Source: a bacterium (lineage in GTDB: Bacteria; Verrucomicrobiota; Kiritimatiellia; CAIKKV01; CAITUY01). Taken from it: a DNA stretch of 64,000 nt. Numbering within the stretch: position 1 is the stretch's first letter; every line of letters starts with the position of its first letter. The stretch is taken from NCBI GenBank assembly GCA_037128595.1, contig JBAXWB010000015.1, positions 1-64,000 on the forward strand, given 5' to 3'. The notes under the pieces are model-generated. The model saw nothing but the letters and a program-made list of their open reading frames with translations. It had not been told where the DNA came from and ran no database searches. This document shows positions 8,410-18,881 of this stretch, piece after piece. A program made the translations under genes and the position numbers.

Positions 8410-10271
8410 ATGAGTTCGTCAAACCATTCTTGCTCTCATCTTTTCTCGCATCCAGCATCTTCGTGGTTTCGCAATGGGGTCTGAATCTGTCCGTTATGGC
8501 AGCCGAGTCATCCAATGATCGCTATCTGGCGAAGGACAAGCTAGTCCCGTCGCCTGGCAGCACGACTTATCTCATAGATCCAGCGCGGGGCAATGACACC
8601 AATGCGCCGGGTAAGCCGTGGAAAACCTTCGGGAAACTGAACGCGATGCACCTGGCCGCAGGGGATAAAGTGGTGATTTCTCCGGGTGTCCAGGACGAGA
8701 CCTTCAAGCCATCTGGCGAGGGGACTGCCGAGAAGCCGATCATCGTTCAGTTTCTGCCCGGGGTTCACACCATTGCGATTAAAAACGTGATTCGGTTGCC
8801 GATGTTTGTGTCCAATTCACAGGATTCCACCGATCCAAAACCAATTGGGATTTTGATTCAAAACGTTAAGCACTTAAGGATGGAAGGGGGCGGCGTTGAG
8901 GGGCCGGGCAAAACGATGATCCTCTACGACGGGCGCATGGTGCAAATTTTTAACGACCACTCCGAGGACATCACGTTTACCGGCCTGGTGTTTGATTTGA
9001 AGCGCCCGACAGTTTCGGAGTTTCGCGTGCTCGAAGCCGGCCCTAGCCATGCCGTGATCCAAGTGGCCGAGCAATCCGATTACCTCATCAAAGACGGTAA
9101 ATTTACCTGGGCCGGCGACTGGGGCCCCGGGAAATTCTGCCAGGAGGCGGTTCCCGCCGAAGGACGGGCTTGGCGGCGAGGCGCTCCCTTCGGGTGGAGC
9201 TCGACCGGGCAAACCGAGGCCACGGCGACCGACTTGGGCGGGCGCAAGGTCCGCCTTGAATACACAACCGGGGCACCCGGTTTGACCGCCGCCCACCACT
9301 ATCACTTCCGCGATACACGGCGTGTGATGGTGGGCATTCATAATGCCTGCTCTGCCCGGATCACTTTTCGCGACTGCGATGTTTACGCATTGACCGGCAT
9401 GGGCTTTGTCAGCCAGTTCACCGACACGATTACCTACCAGCGGGTCAATGTCGCGCCTCCCAAAGACACGATTCGCACCTGCCCGGCCTGGGCCGACATC
9501 TTTCAGTTCTCCAACTGCAAGGGTGACATCCTCGTCGATTCCTGCCGGCTCTCCGGCATGCAGGATGATGCGGTCAACTGCCACGGAACGTATCTGCGGA
9601 TCGTTGAAAAAGTCGGGGCCAACCAACTGCTGGTGCGCTTTGTCCACCCGCAAACCTACGGTTTTGCGCCCTTTGTCCCCGGCGATGAGATCGCGGTCAT
9701 GAGCCCGGTCACCATGCGCGAGTATCCAGGGAACCCCCGCCCACGCGTCACCGCCGTGGAACGGAAATCCGATAAAGATTGGCTGATCGGCCTCGATGGA
9801 CCGATGCCGCGCTTCGAGCCGAACGATGTGCTGGATAACCTCACGTGGAACCCGAACATCACCGCCCGCAACAACCACGTGAGCATGGACCCGGTGCGCG
9901 GGTTTCTCTTCGGCACGCGAGGCAAAATCGTGGTGGAAGGAAACACGTTCGGAAGCTGCGCGATGGCGGGAATCCTGGTGGAGGGCGACGCGTCGAGCTG
10001 GATGGAATCCAGCCCGGTGCGCGATCTGTTGATTCAGAAAAATCGCTTCGTGGGATGCGGTATCAAGATTCAGGCCAATATCAAAGTCAAAAAGTCCGAC
10101 GCGCCCGTGCATGAGAACATCCGGATTTTGGATAATTCATTTGAGGGGGGCGGCCCCATCACTGCTGAGTGCGTGAAAGGGTTGGTGGTGCGGGGAAATA
10201 CCTCCGGCACGAGTGCATTGAAGGTTTCAACTGATCCTTCCTGCTCCGGGGTGAAAGTAGAAAATAATTAA
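8406..10271 (+). CDS. Secreted right-handed parallel beta-helix protein
   Basis: About 621 residues, starting at the ATG that overlaps the previous stop. An N-terminal hydrophobic segment (FLLSSFLASSIFVVSQWGLN) acts as signal peptide or anchor. 'YLIDPARGNDTNAPGKPWKTF' followed by 'LAAGDKVVISPGVQDETF' is the standard start of pectate-lyase-like beta-helices (PbH1/DUF1565-like). Later come short repeated strand motifs such as 'ITFRDCDVYALTGMGFVSQF', 'ILVDSCRLSGMQDDAVNCHG', 'GNTFGSCAMAGILVEGD' and 'LLIQKNRFVGCGI'. This family includes lyases, epimerases and glycosidases acting on polysaccharides. The exact activity cannot be read, but the 'QDDAVNCHG' turn resembles active-site loops of GH-type beta-helix enzymes. 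Confidence 0.8.
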   Translation: MNEFVKPFLLSSFLASSIFVVSQWGLNLSVMAAESSNDRYLAKDKLVPSPGSTTYLIDPARGNDTNAPGKPWKTFGKLNAMHLAAGDKVVISPGVQDETFKPSGEGTAEKPIIVQFLPGVHTIAIKNVIRLPMFVSNSQDSTDPKPIGILIQNVKHLRMEGGGVEGPGKTMILYDGRMVQIFNDHSEDITFTGLVFDLKRPTVSEFRVLEAGPSHAVIQVAEQSDYLIKDGKFTWAGDWGPGKFCQEAVPAEGRAWRRGAPFGWSSTGQTEATATDLGGRKVRLEYTTGAPGLTAAHHYHFRDTRRVMVGIHNACSARITFRDCDVYALTGMGFVSQFTDTITYQRVNVAPPKDTIRTCPAWADIFQFSNCKGDILVDSCRLSGMQDDAVNCHGTYLRIVEKVGANQLLVRFVHPQTYGFAPFVPGDEIAVMSPVTMREYPGNPRPRVTAVERKSDKDWLIGLDGPMPRFEPNDVLDNLTWNPNITARNNHVSMDPVRGFLFGTRGKIVVEGNTFGSCAMAGILVEGDASSWMESSPVRDLLIQKNRFVGCGIKIQANIKVKKSDAPVHENIRILDNSFEGGGPITAECVKGLVVRGNTSGTSALKVSTDPSCSGVKVENN

Positions 10272-10284
10272 ACTCCTGCTTCTT

Positions 10285-11304
10285 ATGAAAAATATAACTA
10301 CGGCGTTCTTCAATAACGGTGCCTCGTTTGTCAAAGGTGATGTGATTGACTATGTCTATGCGCGGGGCCGCCGGAGCCAGATAGCCGCGATGTCGGACTT
10401 GTATCCGGTGGTCATTTCCAGCGAAAACTTCAAGGATCACGCCGATAAACTGGCCGGGGTGGAGGCGATTTTCTCCACCTGGGGGATGCCGGCTCTGGAA
10501 TCCGCAGACCTCGACCGTCTGCCTGCCTTGCGCGTGGTGTTCTATGCGGCGGGCACGGTCAAGGGGTTCGCAAGCCCGTTCCTGCAGCGGCGGGTGACGG
10601 TGTGCAGTTCATGGAGTGCTAACGCGGTCTCCGTCGCCGAGTTCTGTCTGGGGCAGGTGCTTCTGGCGTGCAAGGGATACTTCCAGAACACGCGTGATTG
10701 CCGGACGCCTGCGCGGAACCGCCAGGATGTGGCGTTTCATGGGCGGGGCATGTATGGCGAGAAAATTGCGATCATCGGCGCCGGGCAGATCGGACGCCGC
10801 CTGATTGAATTACTCCGGCCATTCCGCCTGAAGATCCTGGTGGTGGATCCTTATCTCTCCGAGACCGAGGCGGATGACCTGCATGTGCAGAAGGTCACGC
10901 TGGAGGAGGCCTTCCGCGAGGCCTATGTGGTCAGCAATCACCTGCCCAATCTTCCGACGCTCCAGAAGGTGCTGGACGGGAAACTCTTCGACTCCATGCG
11001 GCCCGGGGCGACGTTTATCAATACGGGCCGGGGCGCCCAGGTGAACGAGCCGGAACTTGTGGCGGTATTACGGCGGCGTCCGGATTTGATGGCCCTGCTG
11101 GATGTCACCGATCCCGAGCCCGCCCCGGCGGGCAGCGCGTTCTACGAGTTGCTGAATGTCCAGATCTCCAGTCATCTCGCCGGTGCGCACCACGACGAGG
11201 TGGTTCGCATGGCCGACTACATGATCGAGGAATTCCGCCGCTGGCAGGAGGGTGAGCCCCTCCGTTACTCCGTGAGCCTCGACATGCTCGACCGCATGGC
11301 GTGA
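10285..11304 (+). CDS. D-isomer-specific 2-hydroxyacid dehydrogenase (NAD-binding)
   Basis: A 339-residue cytoplasmic enzyme. The Rossmann dinucleotide motif GAGQIG lies at about residues 160-165. The family block 'MRPGATFINTGRGAQVNEPEL' supplies the catalytic Arg region, and 'SSHLAGAHHDE' supplies the catalytic His at the end. Homologues reduce 2-keto acids or oxidise 2-hydroxyacids with NAD(P). In this cluster it may act on a sugar-acid intermediate; that is inference. It starts 13 bp after the beta-helix gene, so it is likely in the same transcript. Length and motifs look complete. Confidence 0.88.
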   Translation: MKNITTAFFNNGASFVKGDVIDYVYARGRRSQIAAMSDLYPVVISSENFKDHADKLAGVEAIFSTWGMPALESADLDRLPALRVVFYAAGTVKGFASPFLQRRVTVCSSWSANAVSVAEFCLGQVLLACKGYFQNTRDCRTPARNRQDVAFHGRGMYGEKIAIIGAGQIGRRLIELLRPFRLKILVVDPYLSETEADDLHVQKVTLEEAFREAYVVSNHLPNLPTLQKVLDGKLFDSMRPGATFINTGRGAQVNEPELVAVLRRRPDLMALLDVTDPEPAPAGSAFYELLNVQISSHLAGAHHDEVVRMADYMIEEFRRWQEGEPLRYSVSLDMLDRMA

Positions 11305-11351
11305 TGATGGTTGAGTATTTGTAACGTGATTAAGGAAAACAAGGAGAACGT

Positions 11352-13286
<1,935 letters not shown>

Positions 13287-13304
13287 AACTGAAAGGACTA
13301 CATT

Positions 13305-13514
13305 ATGACACTCGATATCTGCTGGCCAATTGGAATCATGTTCTCGCTCGTCGGCGCTCTCATGAGCGTCTTTGGAATGCTCACCATGGCTTCTCATGAA
13401 ATGTACAAGCGTTCGTTGGACATCAATATCAACCTCTGGTGGGGGTTGGCATTGTTGGTGTTTGGCGGGTTGATGCTGTTCAAGGCTTGGAGAAACTCAA
13501 GTAAGGTGAAGTGA
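13305..13514 (+). CDS. 69-residue two-TM membrane protein between two SSS symporters
   Basis: It starts with ATG after an AAAGGA ribosome site and ends 17 bp before the next symporter. The protein has a first TM at about residues 6-29 (WPIGIMFSLVGALMSVFGML), a short loop MASHEMYKRSLDININ, a second TM at about 43-60 (WWGLALLVFGGLMLFKAW) and a basic tail. The 'ININLWWG' motif at the entry of TM2 is distinctive. I do not recognise a named family. Tight packing between two symporters suggests a small accessory or stabilising subunit of one or both. Its own ribosome site and normal composition make it a real gene rather than chance. Confidence 0.75.
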   Translation: MTLDICWPIGIMFSLVGALMSVFGMLTMASHEMYKRSLDININLWWGLALLVFGGLMLFKAWRNSSKVK

Positions 13515-13531
13515 TATGGAGGAATTGAATC

Positions 13532-15358
13532 ATGATGTTTGCAGCGATGATAGCAGCGGCGGAGACGGTGTCGCCGTCCAAACTTCAGGTCGGTAATCTC
13601 GACCTCGGTATTATTATCGTCTATCTGCTGGCGATCGTTGGTATTGGCGTGCTGGCTGGCTTTGTGCGGAAGTCGCATTCCGGCGAGGGCGCCCATTACT
13701 TCCTGGCCGACAATTCGCTGAAATGGCCGGTCATCGGTCTGGCCATGTTCGCTGCCAACATCTCGACGGTGCATCTGGTCAGTCTGGCACAGTCGGCCTA
13801 CACCTCCGGCCTGCTCTACGGCAATTTTGAATGGATGGCCGGCTTTACGCTCATCCTGCTTTCCCTCTTCTTTGCGCCGCTTTACCTGCGCACCAAGGTG
13901 ACGACCCTCCCTGACTACCTGGAACGCCGCTATAACCGCAATTGCCGTGACATGCTCACCCTTGTCTCGCTTTTCTCTGCCATTGTCATTCATATCGGCG
14001 TGGCGTTGTTTACGGCGGCGACCGTGCTTTGCTTCATTTTCGGCATTCAGGGCGACACGAGCATCATGGGACTGACTCCGATGATGTTCTTCATTGTCGC
14101 TCTTGGAGTGCTCACCGGTATCTATACCGTGATCGGTGGTTTATTGGCCGTGGTCTGGACTGAAAGCATCCAGACCGTTCTCCTCCTCGTCGGGGCCATC
14201 TGCATCACGGTTGTCGGCTATAATGCGATTGGCGGCTGGGATGTCCTGACGGCCACTCTTGCCAGCAACCCGCATCCTCTGGCCGGCAGCAAGGAAGCCA
14301 TTGCCGCCGGTGTCGAGCTTTCCTCCAAGTCCTTTCTTAACATGGCGCATGCCAGCGGCGACAACACCGTCATCGGCAACATCCCCTGGTATTCCATTTT
14401 GCTTGGATATCCCATCATCGGCATCTGGTATTGGTGCTGCGACCAGACCATCGTCCAGCGCGTGCTAGCCGCCAAGGATGAGAAGCACGCCCGGCTCGGG
14501 CCGCTCTTCTGTGCCTTCATCAAGATTCTGCCGGTGTTCTTCTTCGTCCTGCCCGGTGTCATTTGCGTCGCACTGGTGCAGAAGAGTTATTTTGGCGCCG
14601 GCGTCGGCCCTGCGGCCTCCGCAGACGCCTATCCATTCATGATCACGCATCTGCTGCCGGTAGGGCTCAAGGGGTTGGTCACCGCCGCCATGTTGGCCGC
14701 CGCCATGCAGACCTGTTCCGCAGCGCTCAACTCCGCCGCCACCATGTTCTCCTATGACATCTGGAGGCGCTGGAAACCAGCAACAACGGACAAGTCCCTG
14801 ATCAAGGTCGGCCGCTGGACCACTATAATCGCCACGCTTCTGGCGATTGTGCTCTCCCCGATCTTCGGCCATTATCCCACAATCATCCAGGGGCTGAACA
14901 CGATGATCTGTTACATCGCTCCGCCGATTACGGCGGTTTTCCTGATAGGGGTTTTCTGGAAGAAGGCAGGCGGCAAGGCGGCGTTTGTGACCATGGTTTC
15001 CGGCGCTGGCATGGGCATTACCTGCTTCATCCTGGATTTCTTTCGAGCCGTCTTCATTGGCGAAGGGGCCGTGGCAAAGGCCGCTGTTGCCAATTCGGCT
15101 GTCTGGGGCTTCGTTTACAACATTGCGCTCAAGGACTTCATGCTGACCTCATTTGGCATGTTCGGCCTCTGCGTCATTATTCAAATCGTCACCTCACTGC
15201 TGATGCCCGAGCCCCTTAAAGCAGAGGCCCGGGGGTTGATTTGGGAACATTGGACTGACCCGCTCAAAGCGAAGTGCGGGCGTGGCCTTTCCGATTACCG
15301 CGTCATGTCAGTCGCCGTGCTGTTCACGTTCATAGTGCTTTATGTGTGGTTTTGGTAA
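13532..15358 (+). CDS. Second sodium:solute symporter (SSS/SLC5 family)
   Basis: A 608-residue multi-pass transporter. TGGAGGA lies 9 bp before the start, with two adjacent ATGs possible. Typical SSS motifs are 'HYFLADNSLKWPVIGLAMFAANIS', 'TTLPDYLERRYN', 'IYTVIGGLLAVVWTESIQT', 'GIWYWCCDQTIVQRVLAAKD' (the conserved QR region) and 'GLVTAAMLAAAMQTCSAALNS'. It is more like the classical sugar/sialic-acid/inositol branch than its upstream paralogue and lacks that protein's long insert. Two SSS genes in one operon suggest import of two different products, or two affinities, from one polymer. It starts 17 bp after the small membrane gene. Confidence 0.9.
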   Translation: MMFAAMIAAAETVSPSKLQVGNLDLGIIIVYLLAIVGIGVLAGFVRKSHSGEGAHYFLADNSLKWPVIGLAMFAANISTVHLVSLAQSAYTSGLLYGNFEWMAGFTLILLSLFFAPLYLRTKVTTLPDYLERRYNRNCRDMLTLVSLFSAIVIHIGVALFTAATVLCFIFGIQGDTSIMGLTPMMFFIVALGVLTGIYTVIGGLLAVVWTESIQTVLLLVGAICITVVGYNAIGGWDVLTATLASNPHPLAGSKEAIAAGVELSSKSFLNMAHASGDNTVIGNIPWYSILLGYPIIGIWYWCCDQTIVQRVLAAKDEKHARLGPLFCAFIKILPVFFFVLPGVICVALVQKSYFGAGVGPAASADAYPFMITHLLPVGLKGLVTAAMLAAAMQTCSAALNSAATMFSYDIWRRWKPATTDKSLIKVGRWTTIIATLLAIVLSPIFGHYPTIIQGLNTMICYIAPPITAVFLIGVFWKKAGGKAAFVTMVSGAGMGITCFILDFFRAVFIGEGAVAKAAVANSAVWGFVYNIALKDFMLTSFGMFGLCVIIQIVTSLLMPEPLKAEARGLIWEHWTDPLKAKCGRGLSDYRVMSVAVLFTFIVLYVWFW

Positions 15359-15389
15359 ATAGCGGATGGATGATTATGGAGAATGGATC

Positions 15390-16631
15390 ATGACTTCACG
15401 TGAACGGATCATTGCCGCAATTGAGCACCGGCAGCCTGACCGCGTACCCGTGGATCTTGGTGCCACACCCAGTTCAGGGATTTCGGCGACCGCCTATGGG
15501 AATCTCAAGAAGCATCTTGGCATCACCACGGGGAATATCCGCATCTATGATGTGGTTCAACAGCTTGCCCAACCGGAAGAGGGTATCCTCGACCGGTTTG
15601 GAATAGATGTTCTGGATGTGGGCAGGACGTTCAATGCCAAAGATTCGGATTGGTATGATGTGAAGCTTGCCGACGGGCAGGCTGCCCAGTACCCCGTGTG
15701 GTTTCACCCGGAAAAACAACTGGACGGTTCATTCATTGCGCGCCATAAGGACGGTACTGACATTGCCCATATGCCTTCGGGAGGGGCGTTTTATGATCAG
15801 TCCTATTTCCCGTACGTTGACGGCTATCCGGCAAATTATTCAGGACTCGACATGGAAATGGGAAAGGTCCTCTGGTCCGCGCTGGTGCATAGTCCCTGGG
15901 ACCATGCGGGGGAACCGGGCTTCTGGGCCACGCTGCGCGAACGGGCATTGGCGTTGCGGGCCTCGTCCGACCGTGCCCTGATGATCGTCTGTGGTTGCAA
16001 TCTGTTCGAGTGGGGAACCTTCCTGCGGCGTATGGATAATTTCCTGATGGATATCTATGCTGAGCCGGAACAGGTGGAGGCGTTACTGGATGCGCTGATG
16101 GAACGGCACATGGCCACGCTGGAAAAGGTCTGTGACGCCGTCGGAGATGTGTGCGACATTCTCCGTTTCGGCGACGATCTGGGCATGGATAGCGGACCGT
16201 TCATGTCGCCGGAAATTTACCGGAAGTTATTCAAGCCACGGCATGCCCAACTCTGCGCCGCGGTTCACAAGAAGAGCCGGATGAAGACCTTCTTCCATTC
16301 CTGCGGTTCCCTCTATGAACTGATGCCCGACCTGATTGAAGCGGGCTACGATGTGATCAATCCCGTGCAGACTACGTGCCGTGACATGGAGCCCGAAAAG
16401 CTCAAACGTGATTTTGGCCGCGACATCTGCTTCTGGGGAGGTGGCTGCGACACCCGAAACGTTCTGAACAGGGCCACGCCTGAGGAAGTGAAGGAGCATG
16501 TCAAACGCAGGATTGATATCTTGTCTCCGGGTGGCGGATTTATTTTTAACACGGTGCATAATATTCTACCGGAAGTGCCACCAGCCAATATCGTGGCCAT
16601 GTATGAGGCGGTGCACGAGTGTGGCGGTTGA
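15390..16631 (+). CDS. UroD/MtaA-superfamily methyltransferase-like protein with zinc motif
   Basis: A 413-residue protein starting at MTSRERIIAAIEHRQPDRVP, the usual opening of MtaA/CmuA/UroD-like proteins; a GGAG lies upstream of the ATG. The C-terminal half has His303-x-Cys305 (FFHSCGSLYELMPDLI) and Cys353 (GGGCDT), which matches the H-x-C-x(n)-C zinc site of cobalamin-dependent methyltransferases (MtaA, MtbA, CmuA). That favours methyl transfer over porphyrin decarboxylation. 'GGGFIFNTVHNILPEVPPANI' is the family's closing block. The gene directly follows the symporters, so one idea is demethylation of a methylated sugar or aglycone. No corrinoid protein is in the window, so the acceptor is unknown. 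Confidence 0.8.
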   Translation: MTSRERIIAAIEHRQPDRVPVDLGATPSSGISATAYGNLKKHLGITTGNIRIYDVVQQLAQPEEGILDRFGIDVLDVGRTFNAKDSDWYDVKLADGQAAQYPVWFHPEKQLDGSFIARHKDGTDIAHMPSGGAFYDQSYFPYVDGYPANYSGLDMEMGKVLWSALVHSPWDHAGEPGFWATLRERALALRASSDRALMIVCGCNLFEWGTFLRRMDNFLMDIYAEPEQVEALLDALMERHMATLEKVCDAVGDVCDILRFGDDLGMDSGPFMSPEIYRKLFKPRHAQLCAAVHKKSRMKTFFHSCGSLYELMPDLIEAGYDVINPVQTTCRDMEPEKLKRDFGRDICFWGGGCDTRNVLNRATPEEVKEHVKRRIDILSPGGGFIFNTVHNILPEVPPANIVAMYEAVHECGG

Positions 16632-16728
16632 ACAATCACAAGGATGATCAGATCGGAAAGGGATGTTGTTATGAATAACGAAGAGGGGCGTATTTGTGAT
16701 GTAATGTTTAAATATCGAGGATAGAAAC

Positions 16729-17850
16729 ATGAAAAACACAATAGTGGCGGTTGTGGTGGCGGGGATGGTGGTGGGATCAGCGTTCGGGGCAGGGAGCGTG
16801 ACCTCGGCGCCGTTCGGCAAGATGCCGGACGGCACGGAAATCTCGGTCTATACCCTTATGAACAGCCATGGCGTCGAGGCGCGGATCATCAACTATGGGG
16901 GAATTGTGGTGTCGCTGAAGGTGCCCGACAAGAAGGGAAACCCCGGGGATGTGGTGCTGGGGTACGACAAGCTTGATGATTATATCAAGGCGAGCCCGTA
17001 TTTCGGCTGCCTCGTGGGGCGTTACGGCAATCGTATCGCCAAGGGGAAATTCACGCTGAACGGTGCGGAGTATAATCTGGCGACGAACAACATCGGCAAC
17101 CACCTGCATGGCGGAATCAAGGGGTTCGACAAGGTGGTATGGGCGGCAAAGCCCGTCGAGAGCATAGCGGGACCTGCGTTGGAGTTGACGTATACCAGCC
17201 GTGATGGCGAGGAGGGGTATCCCGGGACGTTGTCCGTAACGGCACTCTACACGGTGACAGAGAAGAATGAGTTGAAGCTGGAATTCACCGCCATGACCGA
17301 CAAGCCGACGGTATGCAACCTGACCCATCACTCATACTTCAATTTAGCAGGGAAAGGCGACATCTTGGGACATGCGGTCATGATCAAGTCATCACGCTTC
17401 ACGCCGGTGGATGAAACCTTCATCCCGACAGGTGAGCTTAGGCCGGTTGAGGGCACCCCGTTTGATTTTCGCAAGGCGACGGCGATCGGAGCTCGGATCA
17501 CTGTAAAGGATGAGCAGTTGAAGTTCGGGCTCGGTTATGACCACAACTGGGTTATCGACAAACCTGTGGGCAAATTGGCGCTGATGGCGGAGGTGCGCGA
17601 GGCCTCTTCCGGACGAATCATGCAGGTGTTGTCCACGGAGCCGGGCCTGCAGTTCTATTCCGGCAATTTCCTAGATGGATCCAATGTCGGCAAGGGCGGG
17701 GTGGCTTATCAATACCGGACGGGTTTCTGCATGGAACCCCAGCACTACCCTGATTCACCTAACAAGCCGGACTTTCCGTCGGTAGTGCTAAATCCGGGCC
17801 AAGTCTACCACAACACAATTATCTACAGGTTTACAGCAGGAAAACTCTAG
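16729..17850 (+). CDS. Exported aldose 1-epimerase (mutarotase)
   Basis: A 373-residue protein with a signal peptide (MKNTIVAVVVAGMVVGSAFGA); GAGGA lies before the ATG. GalM-family blocks are visible: 'ARIINYGGIVVSLKVPDKKG', 'GDVVLGYD', 'YFGCLVGRYGNRIAKGKFTLNG', 'NHLHGG', the catalytic-His region 'NLTHHSYFNLAG' and 'EPGLQFYSGNFLDG' with the catalytic acid region. The enzyme interconverts alpha and beta anomers of hexoses. An exported form prepares released sugars for uptake by an anomer-selective transporter, which fits the neighbouring symporters. It sits 97 bp after the methyltransferase-like gene and may have its own promoter in that AT-richer gap. Confidence 0.92.
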   Translation: MKNTIVAVVVAGMVVGSAFGAGSVTSAPFGKMPDGTEISVYTLMNSHGVEARIINYGGIVVSLKVPDKKGNPGDVVLGYDKLDDYIKASPYFGCLVGRYGNRIAKGKFTLNGAEYNLATNNIGNHLHGGIKGFDKVVWAAKPVESIAGPALELTYTSRDGEEGYPGTLSVTALYTVTEKNELKLEFTAMTDKPTVCNLTHHSYFNLAGKGDILGHAVMIKSSRFTPVDETFIPTGELRPVEGTPFDFRKATAIGARITVKDEQLKFGLGYDHNWVIDKPVGKLALMAEVREASSGRIMQVLSTEPGLQFYSGNFLDGSNVGKGGVAYQYRTGFCMEPQHYPDSPNKPDFPSVVLNPGQVYHNTIIYRFTAGKL

Positions 17851-17863
17851 TTTGAGATTACAC

Positions 17864-18037
17864 ATGACTGAATATAGTGATGGTTCCGAACAAGATTCCT
17901 CAGCCCCGATGAGCGCGGATGTACAGAAGTGTTCTCTTTGCGGGAGACCTATCGGCTCCGGAGAGGGCCGGTACAATCTCCCTGAGTGTGTCTGCTGCGT
18001 GACCTGCTATCACCGATCCCATGCCCCCTTGACGTAG
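17864..18037 (+). CDS. 57-residue Cys-rich microprotein (zinc-ribbon-like)
   Basis: An ATG 14 bp after the mutarotase stop opens a 57-residue frame. Cysteines are arranged as C-x2-C (CSLCGRPI) and then C-x-C-C-x2-C (CVCCVTCY) with His near the end. This spacing resembles a small zinc ribbon or LIM-like knuckle. The ribosome site is weak and no family is recognised. Possible but unproven gene; the strict Cys pattern is the main argument. Confidence 0.4.
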   Translation: MTEYSDGSEQDSSAPMSADVQKCSLCGRPIGSGEGRYNLPECVCCVTCYHRSHAPLT

Positions 18038-18331
18038 TGGATGATCGGCGGGAGATCCACCTGCAATCACATGTGGAGGATGTCATGATGCAGAACCGGG
18101 TATGCGCCGGGGGACGCTGGGTTTGGAGATAAGATGTTCAACGCGGTACCCCGATACTGCATCCTGACCCGGATGCGGGTCCCGGCGCTTTCGGCAACCA
18201 AAGCGAAGTTTACCGCCATGATAGCCTCGACCCGCGGCCGGTCTCGCCGCGGGTTAAGATCCGCGTTCTGCCATTGAAATGAATCCGAGTAGCTTGTTGC
18301 CAAAGTGCACACATAGTGATACATTTGCATC
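18038..18331. other. Intergenic stretch with one strong hairpin
   Basis: About 290 bp with no supported gene. ACCCGCGG (18230-18237) and CCGCGGGT (18247-18254) form an 8-bp GC stem with a 9-nt loop; no T-run follows. The 35 bp before the toxin start contain TTGTTG and, 17 bp later, TGATAC, a weak promoter candidate. Confidence 0.5.
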
Positions 18332-18607
18332 ATGAAGCCGTACGACTGGAATGATGAAAAGAACGACTGGTTGCGGCAGGAACGTGACGTCACTTTTGAG
18401 GATATTGTTTTCCATCTGTCGCAGGGAGTCTTGCTCGACACAATCGAGCATCCCAATCGGCAGCAATACCTTGGGCAGAAGATTTTCATTGTGAACGTGG
18501 AGGGGTACGCCTACCTCGTACCATTCGTTGAAGATGACGAGATGATCTTCCTAAAGACCATCATTCCCAGTCGTAAAATGACAAAACAATACTTGGGAGG
18601 GGAATAA
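18332..18607 (+). CDS. BrnT-like toxin of a toxin-antitoxin pair
   Basis: A 91-residue protein: 'WNDEKNDWLRQERDVTFEDIVF', 'LLDTIEHPNRQQYLGQKIFI', 'YLVPFVEDDEMIFLKTIIPS' and 'RKMTKQYL'. The order of a short 'W-N-x-E-K-N' start, a 'V-T-F-E-D' helix and a final 'I-I-P-S-R-K-x-T-K' strand is that of BrnT/RelE-fold ribonuclease toxins. It is followed 1 bp later by a ribbon-helix-helix-like antitoxin gene, the usual toxin-first order of BrnTA systems. The expected activity is mRNA cleavage that slows growth when the antitoxin is lost. No clear Shine-Dalgarno is visible. Confidence 0.8.
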   Translation: MKPYDWNDEKNDWLRQERDVTFEDIVFHLSQGVLLDTIEHPNRQQYLGQKIFIVNVEGYAYLVPFVEDDEMIFLKTIIPSRKMTKQYLGGE

Positions 18608-18608
18608 A

Positions 18609-18881
18609 ATGAAGCTGACACAAGAAGAAAAGGGACTGCTTGATTCCGTCGAGAAAGGGGAATGGAAGCGCATCCCAAACTTTACACGCGAAGCGGTTCG
18701 TTACCGCGATGCGGCACGAGCCACGCTCCGGAAGGATAAGCGCGTCAATATTCGGATGGCCGAGCGCGACCTGATCCGTTTTCAGAAGACGGCCGTCCAT
18801 GAGGGGCTGCCTTACCAAACATTCATTTCCAGCATCCTGCACAAATACATCAATGGCCGCTTGATTGAAAAGGCTGGATGA
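18609..18881 (+). CDS. CopG/BrnA-like antitoxin
   Basis: A 90-residue basic protein starting 1 bp after the toxin stop. The C-terminal half 'KDKRVNIRMAERDLIRFQ' then 'EGLPYQTFISSILHKYINGR' is a ribbon-helix-helix DNA-binding motif as in CopG-family antitoxins. The N-terminal half would contact the toxin. It likely neutralises the upstream toxin and represses the shared promoter. Its last 32 bp overlap tail-to-tail with the convergent ATPase gene, so the two transcripts can form antisense pairs. Confidence 0.82.
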   Translation: MKLTQEEKGLLDSVEKGEWKRIPNFTREAVRYRDAARATLRKDKRVNIRMAERDLIRFQKTAVHEGLPYQTFISSILHKYINGRLIEKAG

